Shown here: piece by piece, positions 9,190 through 22,542 of the stretch
Layout of the letters: each line of letters starts with the position of its first letter
How positions within the stretch are numbered: position 1 is the first letter of the stretch
Notes under the pieces: generated by a model
Databases searched by the model: none
What the model saw: only the letters and a program-made list of their open reading frames with translations
Told to the model about the DNA's origin: nothing
Source: Pseudomonadales bacterium
Lineage (GTDB): Bacteria > Pseudomonadota > Gammaproteobacteria > Pseudomonadales > Azotimanducaceae
Assembly: GCA_019090615.1 (NCBI GenBank)
Contig: JAHRVQ010000086.1
Location: 1-64,000 of the forward strand
Direction of reading: 5' to 3'
Length of the DNA: 64,000 nt
Program-made: the position numbers and the translations under genes

Positions 9190-11169
9190 TTATGAAGATA
9201 ATTCAAGTAGTAGTTTATTCAGACGCTGTACATAACCGGCAGGTTCTTCAAGGTGACTCCCCTCAGCCAATATTGATTGATCATACAACACCATTGCAAG
9301 ATCATTAAAACGGTCCATATCGGTCTCATCGTTTAACTTGATCACCAATGGGTGTTTAGGATTGATTTCGAAAACCCGTTTACTATCAGGCACATCCTGA
9401 CCAGCTGACTCAAGAATGCGCCGCATTTGCATGCCCATTTCATCATCATTAACAACCAGACAAGCCGGCGAATCCGTCAGACGATGAGTAATTCGTACTT
9501 CTTCAACATCATCGGTAACGGCCTCTTTGATACGCTCGATCAGACTACTGAACTCCTGTTCAACCTTCTCATTGGCTTCTTTTTCAGCTTCGTCTTCAAG
9601 CTCACCAAGATCCAGACTACCCTTCGCAACATCCTGAAAACTTTTACCGTCAAATTCATTCAGGTAATTCATTAACCATTCATCAATACGCTCATCAAGT
9701 AATAGCACCTCAATACCTTTCTTGGCAAACACTTCCAGGTGGGGACTATTTTTAGCCGTATGATAGTTTTCAGCGACAACGTAATATATTTTATCCTGCC
9801 CTTCTTTAAATCGTTCAATATAATCTGTTAGTGACTGGTTTTGAATTTTGGATTCACTATGAGTCGTAGTGAAACGCAACAATTTTGCGATTTTATCTTT
9901 ATTGGCATTGTCTTCGGCAGGACCTTCCTTGAGCACCTGACCAAATTCATCCCAGAATAATTGATACTTTTCTGCATCTTTTTTAGCCATTTTCTCTAGC
10001 GTATCTAATACCCGTTTGGTCAAGGCATTACGCATCGATTCAATCGCTGGGTCTTTTTGCAGTATTTCCCGCGAAACATTCAGCGAAAGGTCATTCGAGT
10101 CTACAACACCTTTAACAAAACGCAGATAGAGAGGCAAAAACTGTTCAGCTTCATCCATGATAAAAACCCGTTGTACATAAAGCTTTAAGCCTCTTGGGGT
10201 TTCACGTTGCCACATATCAAATGGCGCTTTGGACGGGATATACACCAGACTGGTGTAATCCAGCTTGCCTTCAACTTTATTATGGCTCCAGCTTAGCGGG
10301 TCTTGATAGTCATGCGAAACATGCTTATAAAATTCTATATATTCGTCATCTGTTACGTCAGTTCTGGAACGTGCCCACAACGCCTGCGCCTCATTAACAG
10401 GTTTATATTCGGCGACTGGCTCCTCTACTTCAGCTTTTTCATCAGTCTTAGCGTCTGTAGCGTCGGTTGCTTCAGTTGCATCTGTCGCCTCGGCGGCATC
10501 CTCGTCAAAGGCTGGCATCGGTTGTTCAAGCATCAACACGGGTACAGATATATGATCCGCATATTTTTTAACAATACTCTTTACACGCCAGTCATCCAGA
10601 AAATCAGCTTCATCTGATTTAAGATGTAATATAACTGAAGTACCACGCTCTGAACGTTCGATAGCTTCGATATCAAAATCTGCCTCACCCACTGAAGTCC
10701 AGCGCACCGCATCTGCGGCTGTGCCAGCAGCAGCGCGAGTTTCCACGACAACCTTGTCAGCCACAATAAAACTGGAATAAAAACCAACCCCAAACTGACC
10801 TATGAGTTGCGCATCTTTTTGTTGATCACCCGTTAATGCCTCAAGGAACTGTGAAGTCCCCGACTTTGCAATAGTACCTAAGTGGCTAATTGCCTCATCA
10901 CGACTCATGCCAATCCCATTATCGGTAATGGTGATGGTATTAGCATCCTTATCCACATCAACTTTAATTTGCAGGTCATTATCTTCGCCAAGCAAAGACG
11001 AGTTGGACAAGCTTTCAAATCTAAGTTTATCAATAGCGTCAGAGGCATTAGAAATAAGCTCTCTGAGGAAAATTTCCTTGTTGCTATACAGGGAATGAAT
11101 CATGAGGTGGAGAAGTTGCTTGGCCTCGGTTTGAAAACCAAGCGTTTCTTTTTGCGCTTCGACTGCCAT
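9190..11169 (-). CDS. htpG: Hsp90-family chaperone HtpG with an acidic linker insertion
   Basis: The GHKL ATPase domain occupies residues about 10-215, with [17 protein letters not shown] and GQFGVGFYS. The middle domain (about 255-500) and dimerisation domain follow. At 659 residues it is longer than E. coli HtpG (624). The excess is mostly an Ala/Thr/Asp/Glu-rich stretch at residues 221-256, exactly at the N-to-M domain junction where eukaryotic Hsp90 carries its charged linker; bacterial HtpG normally has a short one. The insert is encoded by a 9-bp tandem repeat. The gene stands alone between the sucD terminator and gpsA. Confidence 0.95.
   Translation of the reverse strand: MAVEAQKETLGFQTEAKQLLHLMIHSLYSNKEIFLRELISNASDAIDKLRFESLSNSSLLGEDNDLQIKVDVDKDANTITITDNGIGMSRDEAISHLGTIAKSGTSQFLEALTGDQQKDAQLIGQFGVGFYSSFIVADKVVVETRAAAGTAADAVRWTSVGEADFDIEAIERSERGTSVILHLKSDEADFLDDWRVKSIVKKYADHISVPVLMLEQPMPAFDEDAAEATDATEATDATDAKTDEKAEVEEPVAEYKPVNEAQALWARSRTDVTDDEYIEFYKHVSHDYQDPLSWSHNKVEGKLDYTSLVYIPSKAPFDMWQRETPRGLKLYVQRVFIMDEAEQFLPLYLRFVKGVVDSNDLSLNVSREILQKDPAIESMRNALTKRVLDTLEKMAKKDAEKYQLFWDEFGQVLKEGPAEDNANKDKIAKLLRFTTTHSESKIQNQSLTDYIERFKEGQDKIYYVVAENYHTAKNSPHLEVFAKKGIEVLLLDERIDEWLMNYLNEFDGKSFQDVAKGSLDLGELEDEAEKEANEKVEQEFSSLIERIKEAVTDDVEEVRITHRLTDSPACLVVNDDEMGMQMRRILESAGQDVPDSKRVFEINPKHPLVIKLNDETDMDRFNDLAMVLYDQSILAEGSHLEEPAGYVQRLNKLLLELSS
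10451..10495. repeat. 9-bp tandem repeat inside htpG (5 units)
   Basis: Five degenerate 9-bp units (GCGTCTGTA, GCGTCGGTT, GCTTCAGTT, GCATCTGTC, GCCTCGGCG) encode the ATD/ATE-rich interdomain linker of HtpG on the minus strand. Confidence 0.8.
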
Positions 11170-11328
11170 TTTTAGAAATCGCCCTTTTAATCATCTTGTT
11201 GGTTGCATGATAAATGGGGTCCAATAACAAATTTTTCAAGGGCTCCAGGCAATCTATACCCTCGCTATTTTATACAGAGCAGGTTCTTTGCCAGCAGCGA
11301 CTGTTTTCAAGCAGGCCAATAACCAGAC

Positions 11329-11359
11329 AAAAAAAAGCAGCCATCAGGCTGCTTTTTTT
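11329..11359. terminator. Bidirectional-looking rho-independent terminator after sucD
   Basis: GCAGCC and GGCTGC pair around an ATCA loop, flanked by eight A on one side and seven T on the other. It lies 27 bp past the sucD stop, so on the minus strand it ends the sdh-suc transcript with a T-tract. The symmetric A/T flanks would let it work in both directions. Confidence 0.9.
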
Positions 11360-11385
11360 CACATTTCACTGCCTCTAGATAAACG

Positions 11386-12258
11386 CTACCAACCGGTCAG
11401 TTCTTTCAAGGTATTGCCAATTTCAGCAAGGCTCTTGGTGGTGCTAACCCCAGCTGCATGTAACGCGGCAAATTTATCCTCAGCCGTGCCTTTACCACCA
11501 GCAATAATAGCACCTGCATGACCCATCCGTTTTCCTGGTGGCGCGGTCACTCCAGCAATATATCCAACCACAGGTTTAGTCACGTTAGACTTGATAAACT
11601 CTGCCGCTTCTTCTTCTGCATTGCCGCCAATCTCGCCCACCATAACAATCGCTTCAGTTGCTGGATCCGCTTCAAATAAACCCAGAATATCAATAAAGCT
11701 GCTACCAGGTATAGGATCACCACCAATACCCACACAACTACTTTGGCCATATCCCAAATCTGTGGTCTGTTTAACCGCTTCATAAGTCAAGGTACCCGAA
11801 CGAGATACCACACCTACTTTACCCGGCAAATGAATATCGCCAGGCATAATACCGATTTTACATTCTCCTGGTGTGATAACCCCTGGGCAATTTGGTCCTA
11901 TCAAGCGAATACCACGCGCATCCAGACTAGCTTTAACCGCCAGCATATCGAGCGTTGGCAACCCCTCAGTAATACAAACTATTAATTCAATGCCGGCTTC
12001 CGCAGCTTCTAAAATACCGTCTTTTGCAAATTGTGCAGGCACATAGATAACAGTGGCATTGGCAGCAGTTTCGTCGACGGCATCTTTTACCGTATTAAAA
12101 ACGGGCAAACCAAGATGGGTTTGACCGCCTTTACCTGGCGTAATACCACCCACCATCTTAGTACCATAGGCAATCGATTGCTCGGAGTGCATGGTCCCTT
12201 GTGCGCCGGTAAAACCCTGGCAGATTACTTTAGTATTACTATCAATCAGGATACTCAT
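11386..12258 (-). CDS. sucD: Succinyl-CoA ligase, alpha subunit
   Basis: Makes ATP or GTP from succinyl-CoA in the TCA cycle as a complex with SucC. The N-terminal CoA-binding fold ([21 protein letters not shown]) and the phospho-histidine in GHAGAI (His247) are present. Length 290 is standard. Its ATG overlaps the sucC stop by 4 bp, indicating coupled translation. It is the last gene of the leftward sdhCDAB-sucAB-lpdA-sucCD series. Confidence 0.97.
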   Translation of the reverse strand: MSILIDSNTKVICQGFTGAQGTMHSEQSIAYGTKMVGGITPGKGGQTHLGLPVFNTVKDAVDETAANATVIYVPAQFAKDGILEAAEAGIELIVCITEGLPTLDMLAVKASLDARGIRLIGPNCPGVITPGECKIGIMPGDIHLPGKVGVVSRSGTLTYEAVKQTTDLGYGQSSCVGIGGDPIPGSSFIDILGLFEADPATEAIVMVGEIGGNAEEEAAEFIKSNVTKPVVGYIAGVTAPPGKRMGHAGAIIAGGKGTAEDKFAALHAAGVSTTKSLAEIGNTLKELTGW

Positions 12259-13424
12259 GCTTTTACTCCTGCAGCTTTAACAGCTTGCTGCACAGCATCT
12301 GTCAGACTGGTTGCTGCAATTATATCAACGTCACTTTCGGCCAGTGTTTTGACCCCAACCGCTGCATTGTTGCCTTCAAATCGAACAACTACAGGCACTT
12401 TAACACCCACTTCTTTAACTGCGCCAATAATCCCATCAGCGATAATATCGCAACGAACTATGCCGCCAAATATATTAATCAATACTGCCTTTACGTTAGT
12501 ATCTGAGAGGATGATTTTAAATGCTTCACTGACGGTTTCTTTGGTCGCACCACCACCGACATCAAGAAAGTTTGCCGGTTGGCCACCATGTAACTTAACC
12601 AGGTCCATAGTACCCATCGCTAAACCAGCGCCATTAACCATACAGCCAATATCGCCTTCAAGCGCCACGTAATTCAAACCAAACTCGGCTGCCTGACTTT
12701 CACGTTCGTCTTCCTGGCTTGGGTCCCGCATGGTACTAATGTCTTTTTGCCGATAAAGCGCATTACCATCGATACTAACTTTCGCATCCAGACAATGGAT
12801 ATCACCTGCTTTGGTCACCACCAAAGGGTTAATTTCCAGTAGTGCCAAATCTGTTTCGATAAACATTTTTGCCAAAGTGGTAAATACCTTGGCAAACTGA
12901 TTAATTTGTTTACCTTCAAGGCCCAATTTAAAGGCCAGGTCTCGACCTTGATAACCCTGTGCACCGAGTGCAGGGTCAACGGTTGCTTTTAGTATCTTGT
13001 CGGGTGTTTCCTCCGCAACTGTTTCGATTTCAACACCACCTTCAGTGGAAGCCATAAATACCACCCGCTGACTGGAACGGTCGATGACGGCTCCGAGGTA
13101 TAATTCTCGGTCGATATCCGTACAGTCTTCGACATATATCTTACTAACAGGCTGGCCTTTTTCATCAGTCTGGAAAGTTACTAGATTAGTACCGATATGA
13201 GTCGCACAAAATTCTCGAATTTCAGCTTCGGTTTTAACTAATTTAACACCGCCCGCCTTGCCGCGACCGCCTGCATGGACCTGCACTTTAATGACCCAGG
13301 TGTCACCACCGATTTTTTTCGTTGCAGCGACTGCTTCGTCAGCGGTATCGCAAGCTATACCTTGGGAAACAGGTAATCCATATTGGGCAAAAATTTGTTT
13401 CGCCTGATACTCATGGAGGTTCAT
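12255..13424 (-). CDS. sucC: Succinyl-CoA ligase, beta subunit
   Basis: An ATP-grasp subunit of 389 residues beginning [19 protein letters not shown]. The ATP-grasp region covers about residues 8-235 ([22 protein letters not shown]) and the C-terminal flavodoxin-like domain includes [10 protein letters not shown]. It pairs with SucD, with which it overlaps by 4 bp, and follows lpdA after 30 bp. The nucleotide specificity (ATP or GTP) cannot be read from the sequence. Confidence 0.97.
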   Translation of the reverse strand: MNLHEYQAKQIFAQYGLPVSQGIACDTADEAVAATKKIGGDTWVIKVQVHAGGRGKAGGVKLVKTEAEIREFCATHIGTNLVTFQTDEKGQPVSKIYVEDCTDIDRELYLGAVIDRSSQRVVFMASTEGGVEIETVAEETPDKILKATVDPALGAQGYQGRDLAFKLGLEGKQINQFAKVFTTLAKMFIETDLALLEINPLVVTKAGDIHCLDAKVSIDGNALYRQKDISTMRDPSQEDERESQAAEFGLNYVALEGDIGCMVNGAGLAMGTMDLVKLHGGQPANFLDVGGGATKETVSEAFKIILSDTNVKAVLINIFGGIVRCDIIADGIIGAVKEVGVKVPVVVRFEGNNAAVGVKTLAESDVDIIAATSLTDAVQQAVKAAGVKA

Positions 13425-13454
13425 AACTTAAGCATCCTTAAGGGGTTAATAAAT

Positions 13455-14906
<1,452 letters not shown>

Positions 14907-14956
14907 TCATTCTCCATATCTGCCTTATGTATTGTCAGACCCATAGACTATCCGAA

Positions 14957-16147
14957 CTATATATCCAATAGAATACGTGCAGGTTCTTCCAGGAAATCCT
15001 TGATCGTGACCAAAAACCGAACTGCTTCCTGGCCATCGATTAATCGATGATCATAGGACAGTGCAAGATACATCATTGGACGAATTTTTACTTCCCCATT
15101 AATCGCCATCGGCCTATCCTGAATTTTATGCATACCCAGAATTCCGGTTTGCGGCGGGTTAAGAATAGGTGTCGACAACAACGAACCATATACGCCACCA
15201 TTTGAAATGGTAAAGGTACCGCCAGTCATTTCATCAATAGACAATTTATTTGTTTTCGCTTTTTCCCCTAACACACTGATCTGACCTTCGATTTCGGCCA
15301 ACGTAAGACTATCTGCATCACGCAACACCGGTACCACCAGACCTCTGGGTGAACCCACGGCAACACCGACATCCTGATAGCCATGATAAACAATATCGTT
15401 GCCATCAATAGACGCATTCACCGCCGGAAAACGTTTCAGCGCCTCAATACTGGCACGCACAAAAAATGACATAAAGCCAAGCCGAGTGCCGTCATGGGCT
15501 TTTTCAAAAGCCGCTTTATATTGGCTCCGTAGTTCCATAATTGCGGTCATATCCACCTCATTAAAGGTGGTTAACATCGCCGCAGTCTCCTGTGCGTGCA
15601 GTAACCGTTGGGCAATACTGGCGCGAAGTCGAGTCATTGGAACCCGTCTTTCCACCCGCCCGCCTGCCTCAGTGGACTCAATCTGAACCGCCACTTTAGT
15701 CTGAACCTCTGCCGGCTGCGGTGTACGTTGTAATGCAGCAACCGCTTTAAGGACATCTTCCTTCATGATACGTCCAGATTTTCCAGAACCCTGCACCTGA
15801 GCAAGGTCTATCTTATTTTCAGCAACTAGTTTTTTTGCCGCAGGGCTCATTACAACATCCTGCTGGTTGGTTGGTTCCTTCACCGCAGGTTTACTATCAT
15901 CCTCACCAACAGCACCCGCCGCAAAAATTCCGAGTACCTCTTGCGCCAGTACAGTTTCACCTTCTGCTTTGATTATCTCGGTTAACTGGCCATCCGTAGG
16001 TGCAACAACTTCGATGACCACTTTATCTGTTTCTATATCCACCAGTAACTGATCTCGACGAACATTTTCGCCAATAGCCACATGCCAAACAGCAATTTCA
16101 CCATCGGCAATGGACTCTGGGAATTCTGGTGCTTTAATCTCTGTCAT
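14957..16147 (-). CDS. sucB: Dihydrolipoyllysine succinyltransferase (E2)
   Basis: Core of the 2-oxoglutarate dehydrogenase complex. An N-terminal lipoyl domain (residues 1-75, lipoyl-lysine Lys42 in ETDKVVIEV) is followed by a peripheral-subunit-binding domain (about 110-145, [23 protein letters not shown]) and the acyltransferase core with the catalytic SYDHRLIDG (His367, Asp371). Length is 396, with one lipoyl domain. The gene lies 31 bp downstream of sucA. Confidence 0.97.
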   Translation of the reverse strand: MTEIKAPEFPESIADGEIAVWHVAIGENVRRDQLLVDIETDKVVIEVVAPTDGQLTEIIKAEGETVLAQEVLGIFAAGAVGEDDSKPAVKEPTNQQDVVMSPAAKKLVAENKIDLAQVQGSGKSGRIMKEDVLKAVAALQRTPQPAEVQTKVAVQIESTEAGGRVERRVPMTRLRASIAQRLLHAQETAAMLTTFNEVDMTAIMELRSQYKAAFEKAHDGTRLGFMSFFVRASIEALKRFPAVNASIDGNDIVYHGYQDVGVAVGSPRGLVVPVLRDADSLTLAEIEGQISVLGEKAKTNKLSIDEMTGGTFTISNGGVYGSLLSTPILNPPQTGILGMHKIQDRPMAINGEVKIRPMMYLALSYDHRLIDGQEAVRFLVTIKDFLEEPARILLDI

Positions 16148-16178
16148 AATTTAATCCTTATATTCGCCCGGCCGGCCT

Positions 16179-19028
16179 TCAATATTGTTCTCGTTCGAGG
16201 TATAGAGCATCATCTATAAAGGCCTCCATTTGTTTCACATGAAGTGACATATACCCTGCAGCAGCAGCAGCGGAAGCTTCACGGCCAGCATATTGCAAAT
16301 ACAGGCCTGGAAATCGCTCATGCACGACCTTTCGCATATGATGTTGACTGCTATACCAGGCACCCTGGTTCATTGGTTCTTCCTGGCACCAAACAACACT
16401 TTCTACCCCAGGATACCGAGCCATCGTCTGGCGCATATCAGTTTCTGGAAAAGGATAGAGTTGTTCAACTCTAACAATAGCCACATGCTTCAAGCCATCT
16501 TCAAGGCGCTTGGCATCAAGATCGTAATAAACCTTGCCAGAACAAAAAATAATACGTTTGATATCATCATCATTTTCACCTTCAGGTTCCTGAATTACAT
16601 TCTGGAAGCAACCTTCAGCCAATTCCTCCAAAGTACTAACAGCCAACTTATGTCTCAAAAGGCTTTTCGGTGTCATCACAATGAGTGGTCGTCTTAGCGG
16701 ACGAATCATCTGCCGTCGGATCAGATGAAATATCTGAGCTGGTGTAGTGGGCACGCATACCTGAATATTATGCTCCGCACAAAGTTGCAAATAACGTTCC
16801 AGCCTTGCCGATGAATGCTCTGGGCCCGCACCTTCATAACCATGAGGTAACAACATCGTCAGGCCGCATAGTCGGGCCCATTTATGCTCCCCGCTGGTTA
16901 TGAATTGATCAATAACTACCTGGGCGCCATTTGCAAAGTCACCAAATTGTGCTTCCCAGATAACCAATGTATTCGGACTTGTTTGCGCATAGCCGTATTC
17001 AAAGGCTAATACGGCTTCTTCCGATAAAAATGAATCATATAGTTCAAACTTGCTGGCTTGTTCGTTTAAATTATTAAGCGGTGTATAGTCGCCACCTTCT
17101 TTCTGGTCATGCAAAACAGCATGGCGGTGAGAAAAAGTACCTCGCCCGACATCCTGGCCAGTCAGCCTGATTTCATAATTTTGATCCAGCAATGAGGCAT
17201 AGGCCATAACCTCAGCGTAACCCCAGTTAATGGCCAACGCACCAGCAGTCATTTTTTTCCTGTCTTCAAGAATTTTACCTACTTGTTTCTGCAGGACAAA
17301 CCCTGCCGGCAACTCATCCATCCGATTAGCAAGGCTTTGAAAGTGCTTAAGCGCCATCGTAGTATCACCCTGTGCCGTCCAGTCATGACCCAAAAAGGGC
17401 TGCCAGTCGACAAACATTGAGGTATCAGGTTCCTTCAAAAAGTCCCACGCCACTGGGTCGCCTGCATCCATCATATCTCTATAAGCTTCAACTCGCTTTC
17501 TATATTCAGGCTCATCAATCGCGCCATCGCGGATAATTTTGTCAGCAAACAAGGTGAGGGTGGTGGGATGCTTACGAATTTTCTGATACATGACAGGTTG
17601 CGTTATTGATGGCTCGTCACCCTCGTTATGACCACGCCGACGATAAGACACGAGATCAATAACCACGTCCTTTTTAAACGCCATACGATAATCTACAGCG
17701 AGTTGAGAAACAAAAATAACCGCTTCGGGGTCATCGGCATTAACATGGAAAATAGGCGCCTGCACCATTTTTGCGATTTCAGTACAGTAGTGGGTTGATC
17801 TGGCATCCTCGCGTTTACTGACGGTATAGCCGATTTGGTTATTGATAATAACGTGAATGGTACCGCCGGTATAAAAGCCCCGGGTCTGAGACATCTGGAA
17901 GGTTTCCATAACCACGCCCTGACCAGCAAACGCAGCATCGCCGTGGACATTGATCGCAAGTACTTTATCGCCTGCTAAATCCTGACGGCGATCTTGCCGG
18001 GCGCGTACTGAACCCTCAATCACCGGCGCTACAATTTCAAGATGCGAAGGATTAAATGCCAACGCGAGGTGCATTTCTCCACCTGGGGTCATCAAATTTG
18101 ATGAGAAACCCTGATGATATTTAACATCTCCGGACCCAGAACCTGGCGTATAGCGGCCCTCAAATTCGTCAAATAATTCGCCCGGTTTTTTGCCCATGAG
18201 GTTAACCAATAAATTGATACGACCTCTATGCGCCATGCCAATAACAGTTTCTGCAACTGAAGTTTTGCCCGCACGGTGAATAAGTTCCGCCATACAGGGA
18301 ATAAAGGATTCGCCGCCCTCAATACCAAACCGTTTTGTACCTGGATATTTGGTACCAAGAAACTTCTCCAATCCCTCAGCGGCAATTAACCGATCAAGAA
18401 TACGCCGCCTGACGCCATCGCTATAGTTTGGGTTCGAACGTGCACTTTCCATCCGCTGCTGAACCCATAGCTGTTCAGCCTCATCGGTAATATGCATGTA
18501 TTCTGCACCGATAGAGCCACAATAGGTCTGTTCCAGGACGTCAATAATTTCTTGTAAAGGTGCCTCATCCTGACCAAAAAAGAGCGTACCGGTTTGAAAT
18601 CGAGTATCCAGATCGGCTCGAGATAAGTGGTGATGAGCCAGTTCCAGCACCGGTACAGTTTGTTTTTCTTCTAGCCCTAACGGGTCTAAATCCGCGTTCA
18701 GGTGTCCACGACGCCTATACCCTGATATCAGTTCACCAACGGCGAACTGTTTCCTCTCGTGGTCAGCATGGAAAGTATTTGCTGATACCGGTGTCACCCG
18801 TGACTGATTTTTTGATAATAGTAAAAAGTGGTCTCGAATAGTCGAGTGAGAAATATCGTTTGCCAGGCTACCCTCTATCACTGGCAACGTTTGAAAATAA
18901 CTCCGCCATTGGTCTGCCACTGAAGCTGGATCTTCTAGATACTGTTCGTACAACTCCTCAACATAGGATGCGTTGCCACCAGAAATATGACCGCTACGCC
19001 AGAGTGCTTCCATCTTACTTTCTTGCAT
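16179..19028 (-). CDS. sucA: 2-oxoglutarate dehydrogenase E1 component
   Basis: Thiamine-diphosphate enzyme that decarboxylates 2-oxoglutarate and transfers the succinyl group to SucB. The 949-residue protein begins with the SucA-specific N-terminal region (SGHISGGNASYVEELYEQYLEDP). The ThDP-binding GDAAFAGQGVVMETFQMS and the transketolase-like C-terminal half (GQDVGRGTFSHRHAV) follow. The frame extends to 19073, but I chose ATG 19028 because AAGGA precedes it and the protein then aligns with the usual MQ-S start. A 209-bp gap separates it from sdhB, so a separate suc promoter is possible. Confidence 0.96.
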   Translation of the reverse strand: MQESKMEALWRSGHISGGNASYVEELYEQYLEDPASVADQWRSYFQTLPVIEGSLANDISHSTIRDHFLLLSKNQSRVTPVSANTFHADHERKQFAVGELISGYRRRGHLNADLDPLGLEEKQTVPVLELAHHHLSRADLDTRFQTGTLFFGQDEAPLQEIIDVLEQTYCGSIGAEYMHITDEAEQLWVQQRMESARSNPNYSDGVRRRILDRLIAAEGLEKFLGTKYPGTKRFGIEGGESFIPCMAELIHRAGKTSVAETVIGMAHRGRINLLVNLMGKKPGELFDEFEGRYTPGSGSGDVKYHQGFSSNLMTPGGEMHLALAFNPSHLEIVAPVIEGSVRARQDRRQDLAGDKVLAINVHGDAAFAGQGVVMETFQMSQTRGFYTGGTIHVIINNQIGYTVSKREDARSTHYCTEIAKMVQAPIFHVNADDPEAVIFVSQLAVDYRMAFKKDVVIDLVSYRRRGHNEGDEPSITQPVMYQKIRKHPTTLTLFADKIIRDGAIDEPEYRKRVEAYRDMMDAGDPVAWDFLKEPDTSMFVDWQPFLGHDWTAQGDTTMALKHFQSLANRMDELPAGFVLQKQVGKILEDRKKMTAGALAINWGYAEVMAYASLLDQNYEIRLTGQDVGRGTFSHRHAVLHDQKEGGDYTPLNNLNEQASKFELYDSFLSEEAVLAFEYGYAQTSPNTLVIWEAQFGDFANGAQVVIDQFITSGEHKWARLCGLTMLLPHGYEGAGPEHSSARLERYLQLCAEHNIQVCVPTTPAQIFHLIRRQMIRPLRRPLIVMTPKSLLRHKLAVSTLEELAEGCFQNVIQEPEGENDDDIKRIIFCSGKVYYDLDAKRLEDGLKHVAIVRVEQLYPFPETDMRQTMARYPGVESVVWCQEEPMNQGAWYSSQHHMRKVVHERFPGLYLQYAGREASAAAAAGYMSLHVKQMEAFIDDALYLEREQY

Positions 19029-19237
19029 TTCAAATCCATCCTTGCCTGGGCAAGCAAATAGGGTACACGGCAAGTGCTGTTTTTTACGAATTCATAGCGC
19101 CGAAAGATAATGCCTTAGCAATATCGCAGCGCCGCAAAAAAAAGGCATGCCGAAACCCACTAACCATGTAAGTGGTCTATTAAGAGTAGCCTATCGCACT
19201 GCATTGTTCGCAGAGTGAAATAGCGTAAATCTAAGGC

Positions 19238-19942
19238 CTAAACAGCCCGCTTTAGGAGCATGCTTCGGATATGACCAATTGCCCGAGTAGGATTCAAGCC
19301 TTTGGGGCATACGTTCACACAGTTCATAATACCTCGACAACGAAAAACGCTGAATGGATCCTGTAAATTAGCCAGTCTTTCTTCAGTGGCAGTATCACGG
19401 CTGTCCGCCAGGAAGCGGTAGGCCTGAAGCAGACCAGCCGGTCCAATAAACTTATCAGGGTTCCACCAGAAGCTCGGACATGAAGTCGAGCAACATGCGC
19501 ATAAAATACACTCATAGAGGCCATCAAGTTTTTCTCGTTCTTCAGGCGATTGTAATCTTTCTTTGGCGGGTGCTGGCTCATTGTTAATGAGATAGGGTTC
19601 AATTTTCCTGTATTGGGCATAAAATTGCTCCATATCGACAACCAGGTCTCGAATCACAGGCAAGCCGGGCAAAGGTTTAATAACCAGTGCGCCTTTTTTG
19701 GTTACTTCCGACACTGGCGTAATGCAGGCCAGGCCATTCTTACCATTCATACTGATGCCGTCAGATCCACAAACACCTTCCGAACAGGAGCGACGATAGG
19801 TCACAGTTTCATCTTGTTCTTTAAGCATTTCCAGTAGTTTTAAAACCATGATGTCACGATCTGTGGGTATCGTGACATCAAAATCCTGCATGTAGGGCTT
19901 TTGATCCTTATCGGGATCGTATCGATAGACACTTACTTGCAT
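19238..19942 (-). CDS. sdhB: Succinate dehydrogenase iron-sulfur subunit
   Basis: Carries electrons from SdhA to quinone through three clusters. The [2Fe-2S] ligands are in CSEGVCGSDG. The [4Fe-4S] and [3Fe-4S] ligands are in CILCACCSTSCP and CRGIMNCVNVCPKG. Length 234 is typical. It follows sdhA with no gap (sdhA ends at 19943), as in other sdhCDAB operons. Confidence 0.97.
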   Translation of the reverse strand: MQVSVYRYDPDKDQKPYMQDFDVTIPTDRDIMVLKLLEMLKEQDETVTYRRSCSEGVCGSDGISMNGKNGLACITPVSEVTKKGALVIKPLPGLPVIRDLVVDMEQFYAQYRKIEPYLINNEPAPAKERLQSPEEREKLDGLYECILCACCSTSCPSFWWNPDKFIGPAGLLQAYRFLADSRDTATEERLANLQDPFSVFRCRGIMNCVNVCPKGLNPTRAIGHIRSMLLKRAV

Positions 19943-21736
19943 TTAGTAAACCCTCTCTTTAGGTGCGAATACGCCTTCTGGCAGATCCTTGTCAGTTTCT
20001 AAAATTCCTGGTTTAAAATTCACTGCACGTTTACTTAATTCTTTTGTTACCGGGTCATAAATTGAATGGCATAACCAATTTTCATCATCACGCGTCTGAT
20101 AATCATCCCTGGCATGCGCACCACGACTTTCTTTCCTCACCTCTGCCGCGATAGCCGTTGCTTCGGCCACTTCCATAAGATTATCCAGCTCAAGCGCCTC
20201 AAACCGAGCGGTGTTAAAAGCTTGACTCTTGTCTTTTAAGTGTGCTTTTTCTATCCGGGAGCGTAGCTCAGCTAACTTTTTAATCCCTTCCTGCATAGGC
20301 GCTTCTTTACGGAAAACACCAAAGTTTAACTGCATACAGGATTGAAGTTCCTTTCTTAAATCGGCAATAGATTCACCTTCGGTAGACTGATCCCAACGGT
20401 GTATACGTTGCGTAGCCGCTTCAATATCACTCTCTGAGGCCTCACCAGAGTCCATCCCCTGAGCCAGGGCATCAATAATATGCAAACCTGCAGAACGACC
20501 AAAGACCACCAGGTCAAGCAATGAATTACCACCCAATCTGTTTGCCCCGTGTACAGAAACATTCGCTACTTCGCCTACTGCATACAACCCATCAATAATA
20601 GAATCATTACCTGTGGCATCGCATGCTATCGCCTGACCATGAATGTTAGTCGGTATACCGCCCATCATATAATGGCAGGTTGGCACTACCGGCACTGGTT
20701 CTTTCACTGGGTCAACACCTGCGAAGGTCCTGGCCAGTTCCACAATACCCGGCAATCTGGAATTTAATATTTCCTCGCCTAAATGATCCAGTTTCAAGAA
20801 AACATAGTCACCATCTGGACCTGCGCCCCGCCCTTCAAGAATCTCCAGCACCATACTTCGTGCGACTACATCCCGACCGGCCAGATCTTTCGCACTGGGT
20901 GCGTAACGCTCCATAAAACGTTCGCCATCTTTATTAATTAGATAGCCGCCTTCTCCACGGCAACCTTCGGTGACTAAAACACCAGCGCCCGCTATACCGG
21001 TTGGATGGAATTGCCACATCTCAATATCCTGGACTGGATAACCAGCCCGTAACGCCATGCCAATGCCATCGCCGGTATTCATCAAAGCATTGGTCGTAGA
21101 TTGATATATACGCCCCGCGCCACCCGTAGCAAATACAGTTGCCTTTGATTTTATGTAGTGGGTTTCACCTGTTTCCATACAAATAGCGATAACACCTACC
21201 ACCGCACCACTCTGATTTTTAACCAGGTCTACGGCAAACCACTCGGAGAAAAATACCGAACCCGCTTTTAGATTACCCTGGTAAAGCGCATGTAATAGAG
21301 CGTGTCCGGTTCGGTCTGCAGCAGCGCAGGTTCTGGCAGCTTGTTCACCTCCAAAAGCTTTCGACTGACCACCAAAGGGCCGTTGATAAATACGCCCCGA
21401 CTCAGTTCGAGAAAAAGGCAAACCCATATGATCAAGTTCATACACAGCCTGTGGACCAACTTTACACATATACTCAATGGCGTCCTGATCACCAATATAA
21501 TCAGAGCCCTTGATAGTATCGTACATATGCCAGCGCCAATCATCGTCTGGATCATCACTGGCTATTGCACAAGTGATACCTCCCTGCGCAGATACAGTAT
21601 GGGAACGCGTAGGGAAAACTTTTGATATCACAGCTGTTTTCCGGCCTGACTCTGCCAACTGCAAGGCAGCCCGCATTCCAGCACCACCACCACCAACGAT
21701 GATGGCATCAAATTCTAGTGTTTCGACGTCATTCAT
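19943..21736 (-). CDS. sdhA: Succinate dehydrogenase flavoprotein subunit
   Basis: Oxidises succinate to fumarate on covalently bound FAD. The dinucleotide motif VGGGGAGM (residues 14-21) and the FAD-attachment histidine in [10 protein letters not shown] (His46) are present. The substrate-site segment [21 protein letters not shown] and the GGIPTNIHG segment are intact. Length is 597. It sits 4 bp downstream of sdhD. Confidence 0.97.
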   Translation of the reverse strand: MNDVETLEFDAIIVGGGGAGMRAALQLAESGRKTAVISKVFPTRSHTVSAQGGITCAIASDDPDDDWRWHMYDTIKGSDYIGDQDAIEYMCKVGPQAVYELDHMGLPFSRTESGRIYQRPFGGQSKAFGGEQAARTCAAADRTGHALLHALYQGNLKAGSVFFSEWFAVDLVKNQSGAVVGVIAICMETGETHYIKSKATVFATGGAGRIYQSTTNALMNTGDGIGMALRAGYPVQDIEMWQFHPTGIAGAGVLVTEGCRGEGGYLINKDGERFMERYAPSAKDLAGRDVVARSMVLEILEGRGAGPDGDYVFLKLDHLGEEILNSRLPGIVELARTFAGVDPVKEPVPVVPTCHYMMGGIPTNIHGQAIACDATGNDSIIDGLYAVGEVANVSVHGANRLGGNSLLDLVVFGRSAGLHIIDALAQGMDSGEASESDIEAATQRIHRWDQSTEGESIADLRKELQSCMQLNFGVFRKEAPMQEGIKKLAELRSRIEKAHLKDKSQAFNTARFEALELDNLMEVAEATAIAAEVRKESRGAHARDDYQTRDDENWLCHSIYDPVTKELSKRAVNFKPGILETDKDLPEGVFAPKERVY

Positions 21737-21740
21737 TAGC

Positions 21741-22109
21741 CTAATTCCCCCAAAGGATTTTTACGCTCCAGATGACATAAACCATCAGCGTAAGGATACA
21801 AATAAGTTGGTACATCAATCGAATACCATCCGCACCACTACCAAAGTAATGTGGCCGGATGTAATCAGTACCAATTGTCCACATACCTACCCAGGCATGA
21901 GCGCACGTTGCAAGAATCGCTAACAAGGTAAAAACCTGCATCCATGTCTGGTCAAAAAAACTGCGCCAATCGGCAAAACTTACCTCCGCTGACATGACTA
22001 AAAAACCCACTAACAGCAGCGTATATACTGCAAGAATAACTGCAGTTACTCGCTGGATAATAAAATCTGAAAGCCCGTTACGGGAAAAACTCGTAACTTG
22101 TGAAACCAT
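21741..22109 (-). CDS. sdhD: Succinate dehydrogenase membrane anchor subunit SdhD
   Basis: Three membrane helices (about residues 17-40, 56-78 and 92-115). His71, Asp82 and Tyr83 ([18 protein letters not shown]) match the E. coli haem and quinone positions exactly in number. Length 122. It anchors SdhAB to the inner membrane with SdhC, and lies in the sdhC-sdhD-sdhA-sdhB order. Confidence 0.94.
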   Translation of the reverse strand: MVSQVTSFSRNGLSDFIIQRVTAVILAVYTLLLVGFLVMSAEVSFADWRSFFDQTWMQVFTLLAILATCAHAWVGMWTIGTDYIRPHYFGSGADGIRLMYQLICILTLMVYVIWSVKILWGN

Positions 22110-22149
22110 TTCTCTCTCCCTAAATTGAATTCATCCGGTGCTATAAATA

Positions 22150-22542
22150 CTAGCCTTGAATAACCCATATCCCTGCAACCACTATCACTATAGCGGAAAA
22201 TAGTAATGTAACCTTTGCCGCAAACTGACTACCTTCTAATGTCTCTGCAACACCAAAATCCAACAACAAATGTTTAATGCCGGCCACAAAATGATAACCG
22301 AGAGCTGCCAGCAAACCCCATGTAACAAACATCCCGAAGGGCGATTTAATCATACTTTTGAGCGATTCAAATCCCGCCTCGGAGGCCAGTGAAATTTGTA
22401 AAGCATATAAACCAAAGGCAATACCGACAAACAACACAACACCCGCTATTCGATGCAGTATCGACGCAAGTGCGGTTATAGGCCAGGCGAATGCCATTAG
22501 ATCTGAAGGATCGACATTGATAGGACGATGATCATTTTTCAC
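22150..22542 (-). CDS. sdhC: Succinate dehydrogenase cytochrome b556 subunit SdhC
   Basis: First gene of the leftward TCA operon. Three membrane helices (about 25-50, 70-92, 107-128), haem ligand His84 in GYHFVAGIKH, and quinone-site Ser27 and Arg31 in SILHRIAG agree with the E. coli numbering. Length is 130. The long upstream region it shares with gltA holds a 23-bp tandem array. Confidence 0.95.
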   Translation of the reverse strand: MKNDHRPINVDPSDLMAFAWPITALASILHRIAGVVLFVGIAFGLYALQISLASEAGFESLKSMIKSPFGMFVTWGLLAALGYHFVAGIKHLLLDFGVAETLEGSQFAAKVTLLFSAIVIVVAGIWVIQG

